A DNA stretch of 64,000 bases from Marasmius tenuissimus (lineage: Eukaryota > Basidiomycota > Agaricomycetes > Agaricales > Marasmiaceae): positions 186,001 through 250,000 of the forward strand of contig JAQOTA010000049.1 of assembly GCA_029532415.1 (NCBI GenBank), written 5' to 3'. This document shows, in pieces, positions 1 through 11,738 of this stretch. Under the pieces are notes generated by a model. That model made no database searches, was not told the DNA's origin, and worked only from the letters and a program-made list of their open reading frames with translations. Every line of letters begins with the position of its first letter. Positions within the stretch are counted from its first letter, which is position 1. A program made the position numbers and the translations under genes.

Positions 1-3000
1 TCGGGTTTACATCGGATGAGCGTTCGTGGGAGTTTTTCCTTGTCGAGGTCGACGGGGATGCCTTGCTTGGGGAAGTCTACGGCCTGTAGGAGACGAAAGT
101 GGTGGTCGCTTTGAGTCATTGGGTCGCTCAGATTGACCGTCGAACGACATACCTGAGAACACAACCTCGCCAACTTGAGACAATCACGGTCGTGAATTCC
201 ATCCTAGCAAATGCCTGATTAAGCTGTCGATCTCTCTCAACCGGAGTAGAAAGAGTTACCTTTGACTGGTCTGGGTTCGTCGAATGAGTATGCAAGGTCG
301 AGCGACTACAAGAAAGGGAATCTCACCTGCGATAACAATCAACCGGTCCGATAACAATCCCTTTGAAGATATCAGTCAGAACGATGCACGGGCCGAAGTG
401 ACCATTCATCTTACAAGAACGTCAGAGTAGATATAGTCGACAACGAAGTCGCAAATGTCCTTCACCGTGCTCTCGCGATCGAGTGTAAGCGTTTCACCGG
501 GATCGTAGGAAGCGGGTCTTTCGTTTTGTGCAGGGAGCAGTGGGGGGTACGTTATGATGCTATAAAGATCGCTGGAGGCATGATAAGTCAGTCGGACACG
601 CTTAGCGATATCCATAAGTATGAAAAACATACCCATCCAAATCTCCTCCACCCAGGCAAGACGCCAGAGAACGCCCGCCTATTGTTGCAAGGAATTCAGA
701 CTTCACGTGTTGTTCTATAGGCTGCCATGAACTTACCGACACTCGGTAGGACCACGACGTTCTTGAGGCCCTCAAAAGCGCATAACATTCCTGTCGGCGG
801 TTTACCAATGGCATGGACTCGTTGCACTATATGGAATACTTAGTTGCATTGCGACGAGAACCAGAAGTAGGCCTTACCGTCACCTGGGTGCGCCACAGGG
901 CTGCGAGATATAGTACAACTGCCTTGAACATATATAGGCTCCTCTTCTGCAGAACGCTGTACGCAGGCTAAAGGAAACGTACATAATTAGGCCTACGGGG
1001 ACAAGGCCGAGAATATCTGTGGCTCACCATATATGTGTCCCTCCGGGAGGACGTAGACATCTTTATGCCCCGCCTTCTCGTATACCGGGCCTTCGTCCGC
1101 AACTCCGACAAGAAGATAGCTGTCCGGAACTGGAATTCTGGCTTGATGTTTGATTTCACGGAGGACATGCATTCGAGCTACTTCACGGAGCTGCCTCAAG
1201 AATGGATAATCAATATTGATGTAGTCTCTGCCAGGACGATCCTCCTCTCTTCCAATACAACACTTCATTTGCTCTAACTGGGCGAGTATCCAAGACAAGT
1301 TGTACTTGCTTCCGAGGGAATGGTCGCGCATGAAGATGGAACTTTTAGAAAGGGAATCGTCGACGCCATAGACGTCTGCCACCGCTTTGTCAACGAGTGT
1401 TTCGAAAGCCTCTGTCTTGACACCCTGGCTCTCGAGAATGGTGACGAGCGGCCTTAAAGTCGGGGCAGTGTTCAGTAAAATGTACTGAGCCGAGGTAAAG
1501 GACCCACACTCACCTGTTGAGATAACACAAATTCGGTCTCTCAAAGGAACGAGCGATCTCTATATCGGCGTCTTCTACCGATCGATTCCCGAACTTCCGC
1601 ATACTCGGCCTAAGGCGCATGCGAATCTCGCCACCCATGGAGTCCAGCTGCTTGTCCACAACGACCATCCCCTTGAAACCCAGAAAACGAATTTGGTACT
1701 GGGATCACCGGTGAGTTCCAGGATTGAAAATGGTCTCTTCAAAAAAAGACTTACAGCTGACGGTTTGACGGAGCGCAGAGGCCTGTAGCCTCTTTGTTGA
1801 CAGAGAGCTTCCCAAATCTCATCCGCAAGGGACTCAGAGATCACACCGACCCCATCCGTGAACAGGTAAGGTTCCTTTCCGAGATCGTCCATCATCTCCC
1901 ATTCGTCACGCATGATTTTCACAGACGGATCGGTCGCCGTGAACGCCTGAGCGATTCGCGCTGCGTACTTCGCCGGCTGTTTGAGCAACTTCATATCCTT
2001 CTCGAAGAAGATCATATCTTCCTCCGTGTAGTCTTCCTTGACGATGTTCTTGAAATCACCAATGGAGTCCCTAATCTTGTCTGGGGTCACCAGACCTTCA
2101 ACAGGATGGTGGAAGGGTGACATGAACCAAACAGCGTGCTCGCGGAGCGCAGAGTTAGAGTAGGCGAGAAACTCGAACGTACGACCACCCAGTGTGAATC
2201 CGTTCTTTAACGTGTTCCCTACGCGTTCTTGTAGAAAAGTCTTCGCTTCGACCTCGCGATCCCACCGATAATCGAGTCGATCTTCATCACGGAAGTCCAC
2301 TCGAAGGAAATGGACCTCGTAGCCCGTGTATCGACGGATGATGCGATTGGACTGTGTGGGGTACGGGCCTTCCAGTATCATTCTAGTGGGCGCAAAGGTG
2401 ACATGACCACAGTTGAAGTTGCCTCGGGGAAGGGAAAAGTCGTTGGGCTGGAACTTTGCCTGAATACTCTGGAAAAACTGTATGAAGCCCTGAGAAGCAG
2501 GGCGATCGGGGAGAGCCCTGTTGTACTCTCGTAAGAGTGCGGACACGTATTGGTTACCGTGGGGATGTCTCTTAACCAGCTCGCGGACGCGGGGAAGCAG
2601 GTTTTCTATTTCCTCGGGAAGGAGGCGACAGTTGTGGAGAAGGGATTCGAGTTGGAAGGCGACTAGCCAATCAAAGTCTTCGAATTTTTTTCGGAGGAGG
2701 TAAAGGCGTTTATCTTCGAAGAATGAATGGCCCGCAGCTTCGATGTTGTAAGGTGCTTTGCAGTGGGCGATAAGGCTATCGGCCAGCTCCGCAGTCTTGC
2801 ACAAGCTGCGGAAGACTTGAAGAACGTCTTGTCGAGGGTCGTTATCGCACAACAGAATCCTCAGCTTCTGACAGTAGGGGGCAACCCGTTTATGACCCGG
2901 GTTGAGGCCACCGATTCGATGCTTGAATTTCCGGGTGTCTTTATAGTCATCCCCGGTCATCGAACGATGGAAGTCCTCCATCTCAAAGATGGGAGGAGTT

Positions 3001-3790
3001 AGCGTGTCGATGCATATGTCTACAGATGAAAGACGTCAGGTTATTATCGGAGGGTCTGCAAGAGGTCACCTACACGCCGCAGGATCATTGCCGTAGCCGA
3101 TTTTCATGATGCTGGCAAACGATATCGCAATCGAGTAGCCTGTGTGCTCTGTCATCGAATTGCCGAGCTACAGAAGGCATCAGACACAATCTGCTAGGTG
3201 CGGAGAAGATGTACCTTGATTCTGATCAATTTGTGATCGTATTCAAAGGTCAGCCAAGCAGTGCTCTCCTTCACATAGTCTCTCTCCCATTCGATAGAAA
3301 ACTCTCGCGATTTGGCTTGACCCCCAACACCTGATGAGGGTCGGAAGAACACACCAAACTGGACTTTGTCCACACGAAGAGAACACTGCAGGTCGAAGAG
3401 TTTCTGTGCATGTCTCTCCTCCACATCTGGATCGATATAGGGCGTTCGTTGAAGAGTGAGAATAGTCGAATGCCATTCTCTCGGCTTCTTCCCGTCCTTG
3501 TTGCTGGCAAAGAACTTGATCTTCTTTCCATTAATTTTCAACGGTGTCTCCTTCACCCAATCCAAGAACCTGTGCCCGATTTTGGGGTGAGGGAGTGTGA
3601 GGGTCCCAGTTCCATCGTTCCTCACTCCTCCGGCTTTGCTCGGGTTCAATGAAGCCTTGAAGTTAATCTTCCGTTCATCTGGATGGGTACGTGGATGAAA
3701 GTCGTCGGTGTGCAAGATCTCTCTTGCCAGTATACGGGTGAGGTCCCATTCAGTGATGAATTCGGGGATGTAGCGAATGTTCAGGTCCAT
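1..3790 (-). CDS. RNA-dependent RNA polymerase (quelling/RNA-silencing type), 3' end outside window
   Basis: Cellular RdRP of the QDE-1/Rdp1 family, which copies aberrant RNA into double-stranded RNA for silencing. I read 13 exons: 3790-3215, 3167-3074, 3019-1755, 1698-1514, 1452-1028, 967-878, 826-737, 678-633, 571-415, 360-327, 270-260, 203-153 and 83-1. All join in frame with GT-AG introns. Visible family motifs are FTDGVGVIS at the start of the catalytic region, GVADEGPVY, AHPGD, KNVVVLP and the catalytic DLDGD, then LARLCSQAVDFPK. A phase-2 intron (632-572) splits the Gly codon of DLDGD. Exon 11 is only 11 bases. The ATG at 3790 aligns with the start of the second copy at 39040; no ATG lies upstream in frame. 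The N-terminal 200 residues resemble a small RNA-binding-like domain. The C-terminus continues beyond base 1. It is transcribed divergently from CKS1 and looks intact as far as it can be seen. Confidence 0.93.
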
Positions 3791-3904
3791 GATAGTAAGA
3801 GACAAGAGTAAGTTAGGTCGAGCAAGATTGGATTAAGAAGCCCACAGTAGGCTGCGCCGTAGTAGTTCGCATGCATGATAGGAAGAAGGGTGTGACGTAA
3901 GGTA

Positions 3905-3910
3905 ACGCGT
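3905..3910. promoter_or_regulatory. MCB-like ACGCGT box in the RdRP/CKS1 divergent promoter
   Basis: ACGCGT is the MluI cell-cycle box bound by MBF (Mbp1/Swi6) in fungi. It lies 111 bases before the CKS1 start codon, in the 230-base region shared with the RdRP. A G1/S element would suit a Cdk subunit. One six-base site can occur by chance. Confidence 0.35.
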
Positions 3911-3934
3911 CGCAGCTGATCCCGTGACTGTGAC

Positions 3935-3941
3935 TGAGTCA
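3935..3941. promoter_or_regulatory. TGAGTCA bZIP (Gcn4/AP-1 type) site
   Basis: TGAGTCA matches the palindromic TGASTCA core bound by Gcn4/AP-1-type bZIP factors. It lies 80 bases before the CKS1 start codon and about 145 bases before the RdRP start. The function is inferred from sequence match only. Confidence 0.3.
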
Positions 3942-4020
3942 CAATTAAGCTCAAAGAATCCAGACTCCCGGCCCTTCTCTTGCTGCATTTCATCCATCAC
4001 CGCAGCCACTCACTTCCGCC

Positions 4021-4486
4021 ATGTCAGAAGATCAGGACGCAGCCAGAAGAGAAGAAGAGCAAAGAAAATTGGAGGAGATTCTGGAAAGGTATCTCGTTAT
4101 TTTCACTACTTCATTTGCTAAATACTTACTGCCGTCGCCTCTCACTGTCAGAATCAACTACTCTGACAGATACTCGGACGATATGTACGAGTACAGACAT
4201 GTCATTTTGCCGAAGCAGCTACTTCGATATATCCCAGAAACGTTTTGGGACCAGAAAACTGGGGCACTGCGTTTGCTGGCGGAGAAGGAGTGGAGAGCAA
4301 TCGGTATACAGCAGAGTTTGGGTTGGGAACACTACGAGATACACGGTGCGTGGCTTCCTCATTCCCTTCCGAAATATGGACTTATGATTCCCTCAAGTTC
4401 CTGAACCTCATGTTCTCTTATTCCGACGAGCAAAAGATTTCGTCGCACCGGCCGTACCAGCGGCAGCACCTCGAGCTAGGAAATGA
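4021..4486 (+). CDS. CKS1: Cyclin-dependent kinase regulatory subunit CKS1/Suc1
   Basis: Small adaptor that binds the cyclin-dependent kinase and phosphorylated substrates and drives cell-cycle transitions. Three exons, 4021-4088, 4152-4345 and 4398-4486, join in frame to 116 residues, the normal size. The family signature is nearly unbroken: INYSDRYSDDMYEYRHVILP, then EKEWRAIGIQQSLGWEHYE and HVPEPHVLLFRR across the second intron. The short C-terminal tail is rich in Ala and Pro. The promoter shared with the RdRP contains an ACGCGT box. There is no sign of damage. Confidence 0.97.
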
Positions 4487-5021
4487 AATATGAGGTTCTA
4501 CTGAAGTCTTGTCGCTGCTTTCTCCATGGCTTTCGATTCATCATCGCTTTTTAATTGTACTGTTCCACCACAAGTTCACCACTTCAATGTAGCATTCCTC
4601 ATTATCAACACGATCATCCGACTCGCGGGGCAAGAAAATTAATGGGACTCGTGGCCGATAACTGGCTGTCCACACCGATCTCAACGCGGGCGGCATTCTC
4701 AGTGTGAGGTGGAATATCGAATTCGGTATACAGGAATTTATCAAATCCGCCACAACGGCTTTGCCATGCAGGAGCTCTGTCGTAGAGATATTCGCATTGC
4801 GCAACGCGATCTAGTACGTACCCACCTATACCAGGGACGAAGCGTTATCGTGCAGGCACCGGGACATGTAAGAAAGGACCAGGTAGCCACTGAGTATTGA
4901 GCACTGTCACCGACTGAAAGCATTCAAAGCATTACTGTATAGCGATATTATTGGAGATAGTATCCATATAAGTATGAAGTAGGGGTGCTGTGAAGGGAGA
5001 CTCTACCACGTTCGTGCCCTC
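4487..5021. other. Convergent intergenic region CKS1-TIM54
   Basis: 535 bases between two converging 3' ends. Open frames up to 87 codons occur on both strands, but none resembles a known protein. Presumably it holds the two terminators; no other feature was seen. Confidence 0.5.
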
Positions 5022-6541
5022 TCAAGGGTCCGTAAACATCCTCAGCGCATCGTCGAACCTATTGTCATATTCGACTTCACTTTCAGGTTTGACGATATTC
5101 CATCCAACCGCGTCCGCTCTCCACCTCTTCTCCTTCTTCATCCTCTCAGCTCTAAGCTCAACCTCCGTTTTCGGCGGATTCGCCACCTCCTCTTTCGTTG
5201 GCTCTCGAGTGCCGCGCGAGAGTGCTCGAGCCGTCTCCAACTTGGCGGGCAGGCCATCGTAGTATTTCTGCCTGTCCTTTTCAATCTCCTCCAACATTGT
5301 AGATAGATGAGGGCGGTAGAAGGCCTCAGACTCCTTCCCAAAGTCCAAGTCGCCCTTAGCGACAGGTGCAGGATCGGAGGCAACGTCGTCAAAGAGGGAC
5401 TTTTTCTCCTCCGAAGGAGGTGGGTCGAAGGGCCGGGTGGCGTTCATAACAAGACGATACCCTGCTTCAGCACCAGAACGTACTTTGTGACGTTCATTGA
5501 AGAAGCCCCAAAGCATACGGGGAACTTGTGAGAATCCGAGGAAGTTGGTGAAGGGAACGAAGAGGATAGAAGGTAGAAGCGGTATCGATGCGGGAGGTGC
5601 GTTCAAAGCTTCTGGTATTTGCGAAGCTGACTTCGATGCCGAGACTGGAGTTTGAGGCTGCGTAGGCAGACGGTACGAGAGAGCAGCGAGAGGCGGTGAG
5701 CCTACTTTTGTTGGTGACGTGCTAGCGGAGGTTGCTGGCTCATGGTCGTCGCCCAAGTCATTGGGTTGGTCTTCAGGCTCGTCAAAACGGCCGTCCATCT
5801 CGAGCTCCTGGGCAAGAGATTCTTCGTGGTCGACCTCTTCAAGTCCCTCTGTCCAGCCCTTCTTCAATCCAGCCATGAACTCCTTCCAAGTCGGTCGTCC
5901 AACAATGACAATACCACCGGCTAGTCTCTGCTGCCGAATCACAGCAAGTGACCTGAACGGGTAATTTGGTGGGTAGACTTCCTGTGAAGGTGGAGAGTCA
6001 AGTCCGACATCCAAACGACGTGACTTTCGAACCTCCTCCGCTACAAGGTTCGTTATGTCTCCATGTCGTTTCCCGACGACCATATCATAATCTATCGCAG
6101 CGGCGACAAAGATGGGCTGGGCAAAAGCAATAGCATAAGTACGAGCCCAGCAAGAGAGAGACTGAGCCAGACCTTGACGTACTTCCGAAAGTACCTCATA
6201 CATTGATCCCAATCCTCATCTCCAGGCCACCGTGCAGCATAAACGGTCACTTTTCGCGGCCATGCAAGGTGATCCGACGGTTCTTCCGACATATGCTTCA
6301 CTTTCTCGACGTATTCCTGTCTAATTCGTCTGCATTCTCGCCTGTCGTAGATGTAATAGCCCGTAATAGAAGACGTGACGGAAAGAAAAATGAGCCAGTT
6401 TCGAGAGGGAAGTTTAGGTCGTTTGTCGAGCCATGACGGAGGAATTCCGGTGTATTGTAGGGCTGCGCGTATACCAGATGTCCTAGATGCGTTGGAGGTC
6501 AACGGCTTGGAGGAGGAGCTTTCAGCATCCTGGATGCTCAT
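5022..6541 (-). CDS. TIM54: Mitochondrial inner membrane translocase subunit Tim54
   Basis: Component of the TIM22 carrier translocase that inserts multispanning proteins into the mitochondrial inner membrane. Two exons, 6541-6173 and 6116-5022, join across a 56-base intron to 487 residues, close to the family length. Visible family features are LPSRNWLIFL followed by one hydrophobic segment (about residues 48-67), YDRRECRRIRQEYVEKVKH, the conserved WPRKVTVYAARWPGDEDWD block, and the junction YFRKYVK-PIFVAAAIDYD. The C-terminal half faces the intermembrane space in the yeast protein and here carries a Ser/Thr/Pro-rich linker. I chose the ATG at 6541 because the frame upstream of it is not protein-like. 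A decayed copy of the 5' part lies at 8560-8880. Confidence 0.93.
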
Positions 6542-6944
6542 CACTTTTCGAGTCGGAGCTGCCGGAGAGAGACACCGCTTGCAAATTTTCTGGGACAGAA
6601 GCCACGTGGGTATTTTAGCGCCCACTTCCTGAATTGGAAGCTCGAAACGCGTTGTACAAGTTGAAGCGGGCCGCCAAAAAATTGCTTGTACATAGGGTCT
6701 GAACCGGGCCCCCATGAGAGGAACAAGCAAAGTATTATGCTCATGCTCAGACGCTGATCATACCGCCGTGCACTGCAGAGTGCCAGGGGCTGCGGTGCTG
6801 GTGAAGAGAGTCCCTCCAATGCGAAACGTCGGACAATCCTACTAGGCGCATAAAACCAGATCTAGCATAGGTAAAAAAAACTACTTGGCATTATCTATTA
6901 CGCGGAGACAGTGTGAGGATATTCCACGGCCTTCATCGCAAGGC
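6542..6944. other. TIM54 upstream region
   Basis: 403 bases. The part next to TIM54 (to about 6650) is repeated in decayed form near 8840-8880. The rest contains no convincing gene. Confidence 0.4.
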
Positions 6945-8424
6945 TCAAGCATCTGGATCCGAGGCCTTCGATCGGGACTGAAACTTTCGTTCCGCCCAGT
7001 ACCCTGCGTGAACAGGCAGTTGATCAATCCATTTGATGACAGTGAACGTGAGTTGTAGCCACAACCTCGCTAAGAGAAGTCTTTCAAACTTCTCTCCCAG
7101 CTCTCCACCGAACTTCGGGACCAGACACGTATCATCCATGAACCCATTTGAAATGACACGAAATCAATACCATGGATATCGTAGTAGATATCCATGATCA
7201 ATTTGCAGGTTTCGCAGGGAAGTTCCGAAGAGCTGATCCGAGGGTGAACGCTCAGCTGATTCTCGTGAATGTAAGTGAGTGCAAGGATTTCGCAGTGTGC
7301 GTGGTGAGGCAAGTTGTAGCTCGCCGTTGCCACGTCGAGTTTGGTGTTGGCCCACTCGATAAAGTCGTGGACCGCCTAGTCGAATATCGGGTCGTTCCAG
7401 CTATCATACGTCTTTCCCCAAAGGATACCGTTGACGAGTCGCGCATGTGAGACAGCAGCTTTTACGGTATCGAGGTTGACGGTCGGACGGAAAGGTTTTG
7501 GTACGGAAACTTGGGAGGGGACTACTATGATGTTCATTGTTCCATCGAGAATCCGGAAAGACGGTAAGGCAAGCAGCCGGACCATTGCGGCGCAGTTTGT
7601 GTAGATGGAAAGGATATTCGAGATCCATTCGTGCAGAGGAAGAAACAGGCCCAGATCTGTTACAGTCTATATCTAATAAGCAACCAGATTCTTAGGGGTG
7701 TATCGATAGACTCACCTTTCTTCAGATAGAACTCGACATGAGGGAACAGTCCTTCAGGATGCTTGCCATCTTCGGAAAATTCCTTGCTTAAGAATCCCTC
7801 AGCTGCGCATTGACGTTGCAGCCGGGATATTGTCGACATTGCAGACGTTATACGTTCTTCTTCACCCATACTCAGCACTTCACCAAGCGCTCTGATACTT
7901 GAGAACGGATTACGATCGGGATTTGATAGATTCTGTGAGAGACCGAGGTCCCGTGCCTTGTCCTCGATAACTTGTAGGTTGTCTAACACTTTCCGGAGGT
8001 AGTAAGTCCATCTCACCCAGCTATAACGGTACATAGTCCTCGATATCGACTCGGTTATAGCTGGCCTTGACTTTGAGGCCTGTTCCAGGCCCCCTTTCTG
8101 TAGGGCCGAAAAGATTGAACGCAAGTGGGCTTGCATTGTCGGGTGAGGGGTGTTACTGAACAGAAGATACAGGTTGGTCTCGAGGGCTCTACCTGTACCT
8201 TGCGTTGACGCAAAGGCTACTGCAGATTGATCATGACGGTCGACGACCAAAGCCGGTATAATGTTCAAGAGAGGGGTGTCGGATGATTTATGTTGGAGGT
8301 TTCTGCGTTGCCTCACTACTGGGCGGGTGGTATCCAGATAATATTCCGTTTTGAGAATCCTCAGAAGTTCATAAAGTTGAGGATCTTGAAGGAAATGCGA
8401 ACCAGGACCTGAGTCTGGGGGCAT
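6945..8424 (-). CDS. OTT_1508-type deaminase-like protein, possibly broken
   Basis: Probable member of the fungal OTT_1508-like deaminase group. Its zinc-binding signature is visible as HAHCEILAL and, 23 residues later, SELPCETCKLIMDIY, that is an HxE-like motif plus PCxxC. Substrates of these fungal proteins are unknown. The first exon runs from 8424 to 7716 and the second starts at 7656 (acceptor AACAG). Two trouble spots follow. An in-frame TAG at 7378-7376 lies inside protein-like sequence; it is either a nonsense mutation or the last bases of a 60-base intron with a weak GTCAAC donor. Near the end, the frame to the stop at 6945 is reached either by a 47-base GTGTCA...GAAG intron or by a frameshift. 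The frame runs upstream of 8424, but ATG 8424 is the only ATG there. The deaminase call is moderately secure; integrity is not. Confidence 0.5.
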
Positions 8425-8559
8425 GATGGTGGTAAGATGGGATGACGGGGGCTCGGGGGCAACCGTAGGTAAGGCCGAGTGAGCGATCGATGGCTCGATC
8501 AGTACTACTCGATCCACGTCGCAACAGGTCACTGATGTGTCCTACAAACCAAGAACTTG

Positions 8560-8880
8560 AGGAAAAAATAACCCGTGATAGGATGCGACGAAAGGGACAA
8601 TACAAGTTGAGAATACGCGGGCCAGTTCTGAGAGCAAAGTTTGGGTCATTTGTCGAGCCATGACAGAGGGTTCGATATTCCTGTGTTGGGGGATATATGT
8701 ATACCAGAAACTCTAGATGTGCTGGCTGAATTCCACGGTTTGGAGGAGCAGACCTCAGCATTCTCAGCAGTCTGGATGCTCATCGACATCGACAGACCGC
8801 CAGCGCTTGCAAATTTCTCAGAGTAGAAGCCACGTGGCACTTAGTGCCCGATTTCCCAAATTGGAAGAGGCATTGTTGAT
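8560..8880 (-). pseudogene. Decayed partial duplicate of the TIM54 5' end
   Basis: This strip matches 6356-6650 over most of its length. It contains a leader ending KFASAGGLSMS, a start region MSIQTAENAEVCSSKP (TIM54: MSIQDAESSSSKP), then RVSGI and LSWLDK (TIM54: RTSGI and PSWLDK). After that the frame fails: the stretch corresponding to RPKLPSRNWLIF is shifted and interrupted. It covers only about the first 60 codons plus some 5' flank, and no later exon is present. It lies between the deaminase-like gene and the next plus-strand gene. Confidence 0.75.
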
Positions 8881-8929
8881 ACTTGAGAGTTGCTTGTGCG
8901 TCGCGACGCGTCTCGCACTGACCATCACC

Positions 8930-10059
8930 ATGACCCACTCACCGCACAATTTTGCACATTTGGCCTCGAAAGTCCTTTTTGAAGCAAAGCACTCAGTTCT
9001 CTCATACGATCACTTCTATTCTCAGCTTCGTTTTCTCGCACGCAGCATTCGACTCACCACACTGAGACTGTCAAATTCTGGAGCTCTCAGTCCTGTCCCT
9101 TTCTCAAACGACCACCGAATTCTCTGCCTCTGCGTGCTCACCTTTGTTTCTTTGATTTACCTCACACTCTCTGGAAGCAAAAGTCGACCTCTCCAACGTG
9201 CTTCTTATCGAGACCCAAGGCTCCCACTCTTGACCGCTTTCGTCGTTCCCACACAATCGTCAAAGCAAGACGCTCGACTCGTTTCATTTACACAAGATGG
9301 TATCGTCATGGATGTCGCGGATCTACTAGAAAGGATAGCTCTGGGCTCTCTCGAACTTCGTGACCCGGTGGATTTGCAGGCTATCTTTCAAGATCAGCTT
9401 GTCGTCAGGGACAAGTGTAAGATATCCTTGCGCGTAGGATCTGGATGGAGAATGCGGATCATGAAATGGGCTCTTTCATCGTACGCCGATGCTAGAAAAA
9501 TGGAATATACAGGTGCCTTTGTACCACGCTCAATGATTCCCGGAAATCTCACCTAACTATATGCGTCTCTCCAGGGCTCGGAGGCAAGTCTCAAGGCGAA
9601 CAGACGCTCTTCCTGGATCCCATTCCTCAACCAGATATCGAAAACACAGTATCCAAGCTCACAACCAGTTTACCTTCTGGAACCCGCGCGAGGATTGTAT
9701 TTACGGCTCGAAACCCCCGAATTCGCTTCATGTCCGAAAGTTTTCTCTTCTGTGCTATCCCTTTCATCTCCGTCGGTAAATCCGCTACGCCACTCTCGGC
9801 GTCGCTTGATCAGATCGTTTCCTGTCTGAACCGTGTACCTGGTCTCAGGATTGCGACCGTGACCAACGCTGCGGACCGACATGCGATAAGCTTATACGAG
9901 GCAGAGTGGAGTTTGGTGGAAGACAGAGGTTTGAGGACACGATTCATCGAACGTCGCGGAGAAAGGTGCTGGAGAGAGCACAGGATGATGTTGGTCTGGG
10001 AGGCTGGATTACATGCCAGTGGGCTGTTGGATCGATGGGTCGTTGTCATCGAGAAGTAA
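8930..10059 (+). CDS. Protein of unknown function, two exons
   Basis: I do not recognise this protein. Exons 8930-9512 and 9575-10059 join through a 62-base GT-AG intron to 355 residues in one frame. There is one strongly hydrophobic stretch (about residues 65-85, ILCLCVLTFVSLIYLTL), which could be a membrane anchor. The rest looks soluble; the last third is rich in Arg and ends WREHRRMMLVWEAG-like and LLDRWVVVIEK. ATG 8930 is preferred because codons upstream come from the decayed TIM54 fragment. Its 3' end converges with the aminopeptidase gene, with 158 bases between the stops. Confidence 0.6.
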
Positions 10060-10217
10060 TAACCACCGGAATGCCGATTATTACCATACGGTTGTCGTTC
10101 GTTGTAAATCAGATCGCTTTATGATCCTCTCCCGACTTTGCCGCTATCAAAATCAATATTCAAGCAAAGTTGTTCGATACACGGTATCTAGATAATAGTA
10201 TTTTACTCGAACCGCAC

Positions 10218-11669
10218 CTAAGCCGTCAATTCATAGGCCGCGCCAACTGCGAGCTTCACAAACTCTAGGGCGTGTGTCCAGGAGAACCCATTGACCGAGG
10301 TGGTATCGCTCGTTGTGTGAATGTAGGGGTTGTAGTTTCCATCAGCAGCCTCGAAGGGGAACGCGGTAGGGTATCCTGCCCTGTACCAGCTGGCATGGTC
10401 AGAGCAACCGTATCCACACTGCGAATTCAGATGGTCGATCAGTATCGATGTACATTGGCATTCAACGAGGTACCTACGGTCCGGGTAAGCTCAGCGGGGA
10501 TCGTAGAGTACGCCCTAGCAACCTTGACTAGCCAAGTATTCAAACCGCTGTCGGAGAAGTCATTGTTGAGCGAGATGACTTCCTTCGTGCCGGGTTTGAA
10601 ACTAGCATCCGGGGGTTCATTAGCTTCCGTAAAAAACGAAGCAAAAGAACGAGCAGTTTATGTAGTACTCACTAGGCGACCATGTCAAGTTGAATCATAG
10701 CCTTCACCTGACGTCCGGCATTCTTGTAGCTCGTCGCGATAGCCTGGGATCCTAACAGACCACCTTCCTCACCAGCGTACCAATGAAACTCAAGAGGAGT
10801 CGAAGGTTTGAAGCCAGACGCAACGAGAGCACGGAACGTTTCAATCAAGCTCACAGTTCCAGATCCATCGTCGTCCGCACCAGGTGCCCTACCGGTTCGA
10901 GAAGCCGAATTGATCGAGTCGAGGTGGGCACCGAAAATGGTGATGGGAGACGAAGCGGATGTACCTGCGAACTTGGCAATGACGCTGGGTTGTTGGAAGC
11001 TGTGCGAGAATTGGCTGACGGTAATGTCAGAGCGGCTACCTGCAATCTATATAAATAGAGCTCAAGTCAAGGGTAATTCGCAGGAGGAGCTAGTGAAGGG
11101 ACTGTACCGATTTAACTTTGTCGGCGATCCATTTGCTGGCTTCTGCACCGGTGGTCTGGTCGTAGCGTCGGTTGTTGTAGGCCGTCAAGGAGTTGAGGTT
11201 TGTTTTCAAGTTGTCAACAGAGAGGGTATTGATGATAGCCTTGACTTGGGTCTGGTGGGAAGGGTCGGGGTCTACAACCCACCACTCATGAGTATTCGAC
11301 GCAAGCGAGACGAGTTGTGAAGAACAGTATTGACGTACACGTAGCGAAAGAACTTTCCGCAACCTTTGCGGAGGGCAAGTTCTGCCATGCTTCGTAGGTT
11401 TCCGTCACGTCGAACTATTGAGCGTCGGAGTTGAGTTGATCCGTGAGTTACAAAGAAAAGAAATTGAGACGACATACGAATCCCTTGTCTTCGATGATTA
11501 GAGAATCCTTCTCCGCTTCCGTTACCCAGACCGGGTCAGCGCCTTCCTCGAGTTCCAAGAGGCGGAGACCTTTGGCCGAGTTGATGACGATTTCATCGTG
11601 AGATATCGGTACACTTTGCACGAGGGGAAGCGCGACAGCGAGCAAGGCAAAGAAGGATTGAAGTCTCAT
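10218..11669 (-). CDS. Secreted leucine aminopeptidase, peptidase family M28
   Basis: Zinc exopeptidase that removes N-terminal residues from peptides outside the cell. Six exons, 11669-11478, 11414-11339, 11271-11108, 11046-10673, 10601-10478 and 10418-10218, join to 376 residues. A signal peptide (RLQSFFALLAVALPLVQS) and a propeptide precede the catalytic domain. All metal and catalytic residues expected for M28E are present: His and Asp in GAHLDS, Asp in RAPGADDDGSGT, Glu-Glu in WYAGEEGGLLGS, Asp in IQLDM and His in CSDHASW. The closing residues SWTHALEFVKLAVGAAYELTA are typical. No lesions were seen. A TATA-like box lies 70-76 bases upstream of the ATG. Confidence 0.95.
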
Positions 11670-11738
11670 GGTGAAACCGGGTGAGGTCAGGACTTAGGCA
11701 AGAACGAAAGCGCCAGTATTTGTCCAAGTCGCATGCTC

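Noticed and set aside
602..814. RdRP catalytic motif degenerate (DLDGY) in copy 1, and the same in copy 2 near 42300
   Set aside because: A phase-2 GTAT... intron inside the Gly codon restores DLDGD and the following conserved sequence in both copies.
7376..7409. 34-base intron (GTATGA...CTAG) removing the TAG of the deaminase-like gene
   Set aside because: Too short for a fungal intron, and removing it shifts the frame away from the downstream deaminase motifs.
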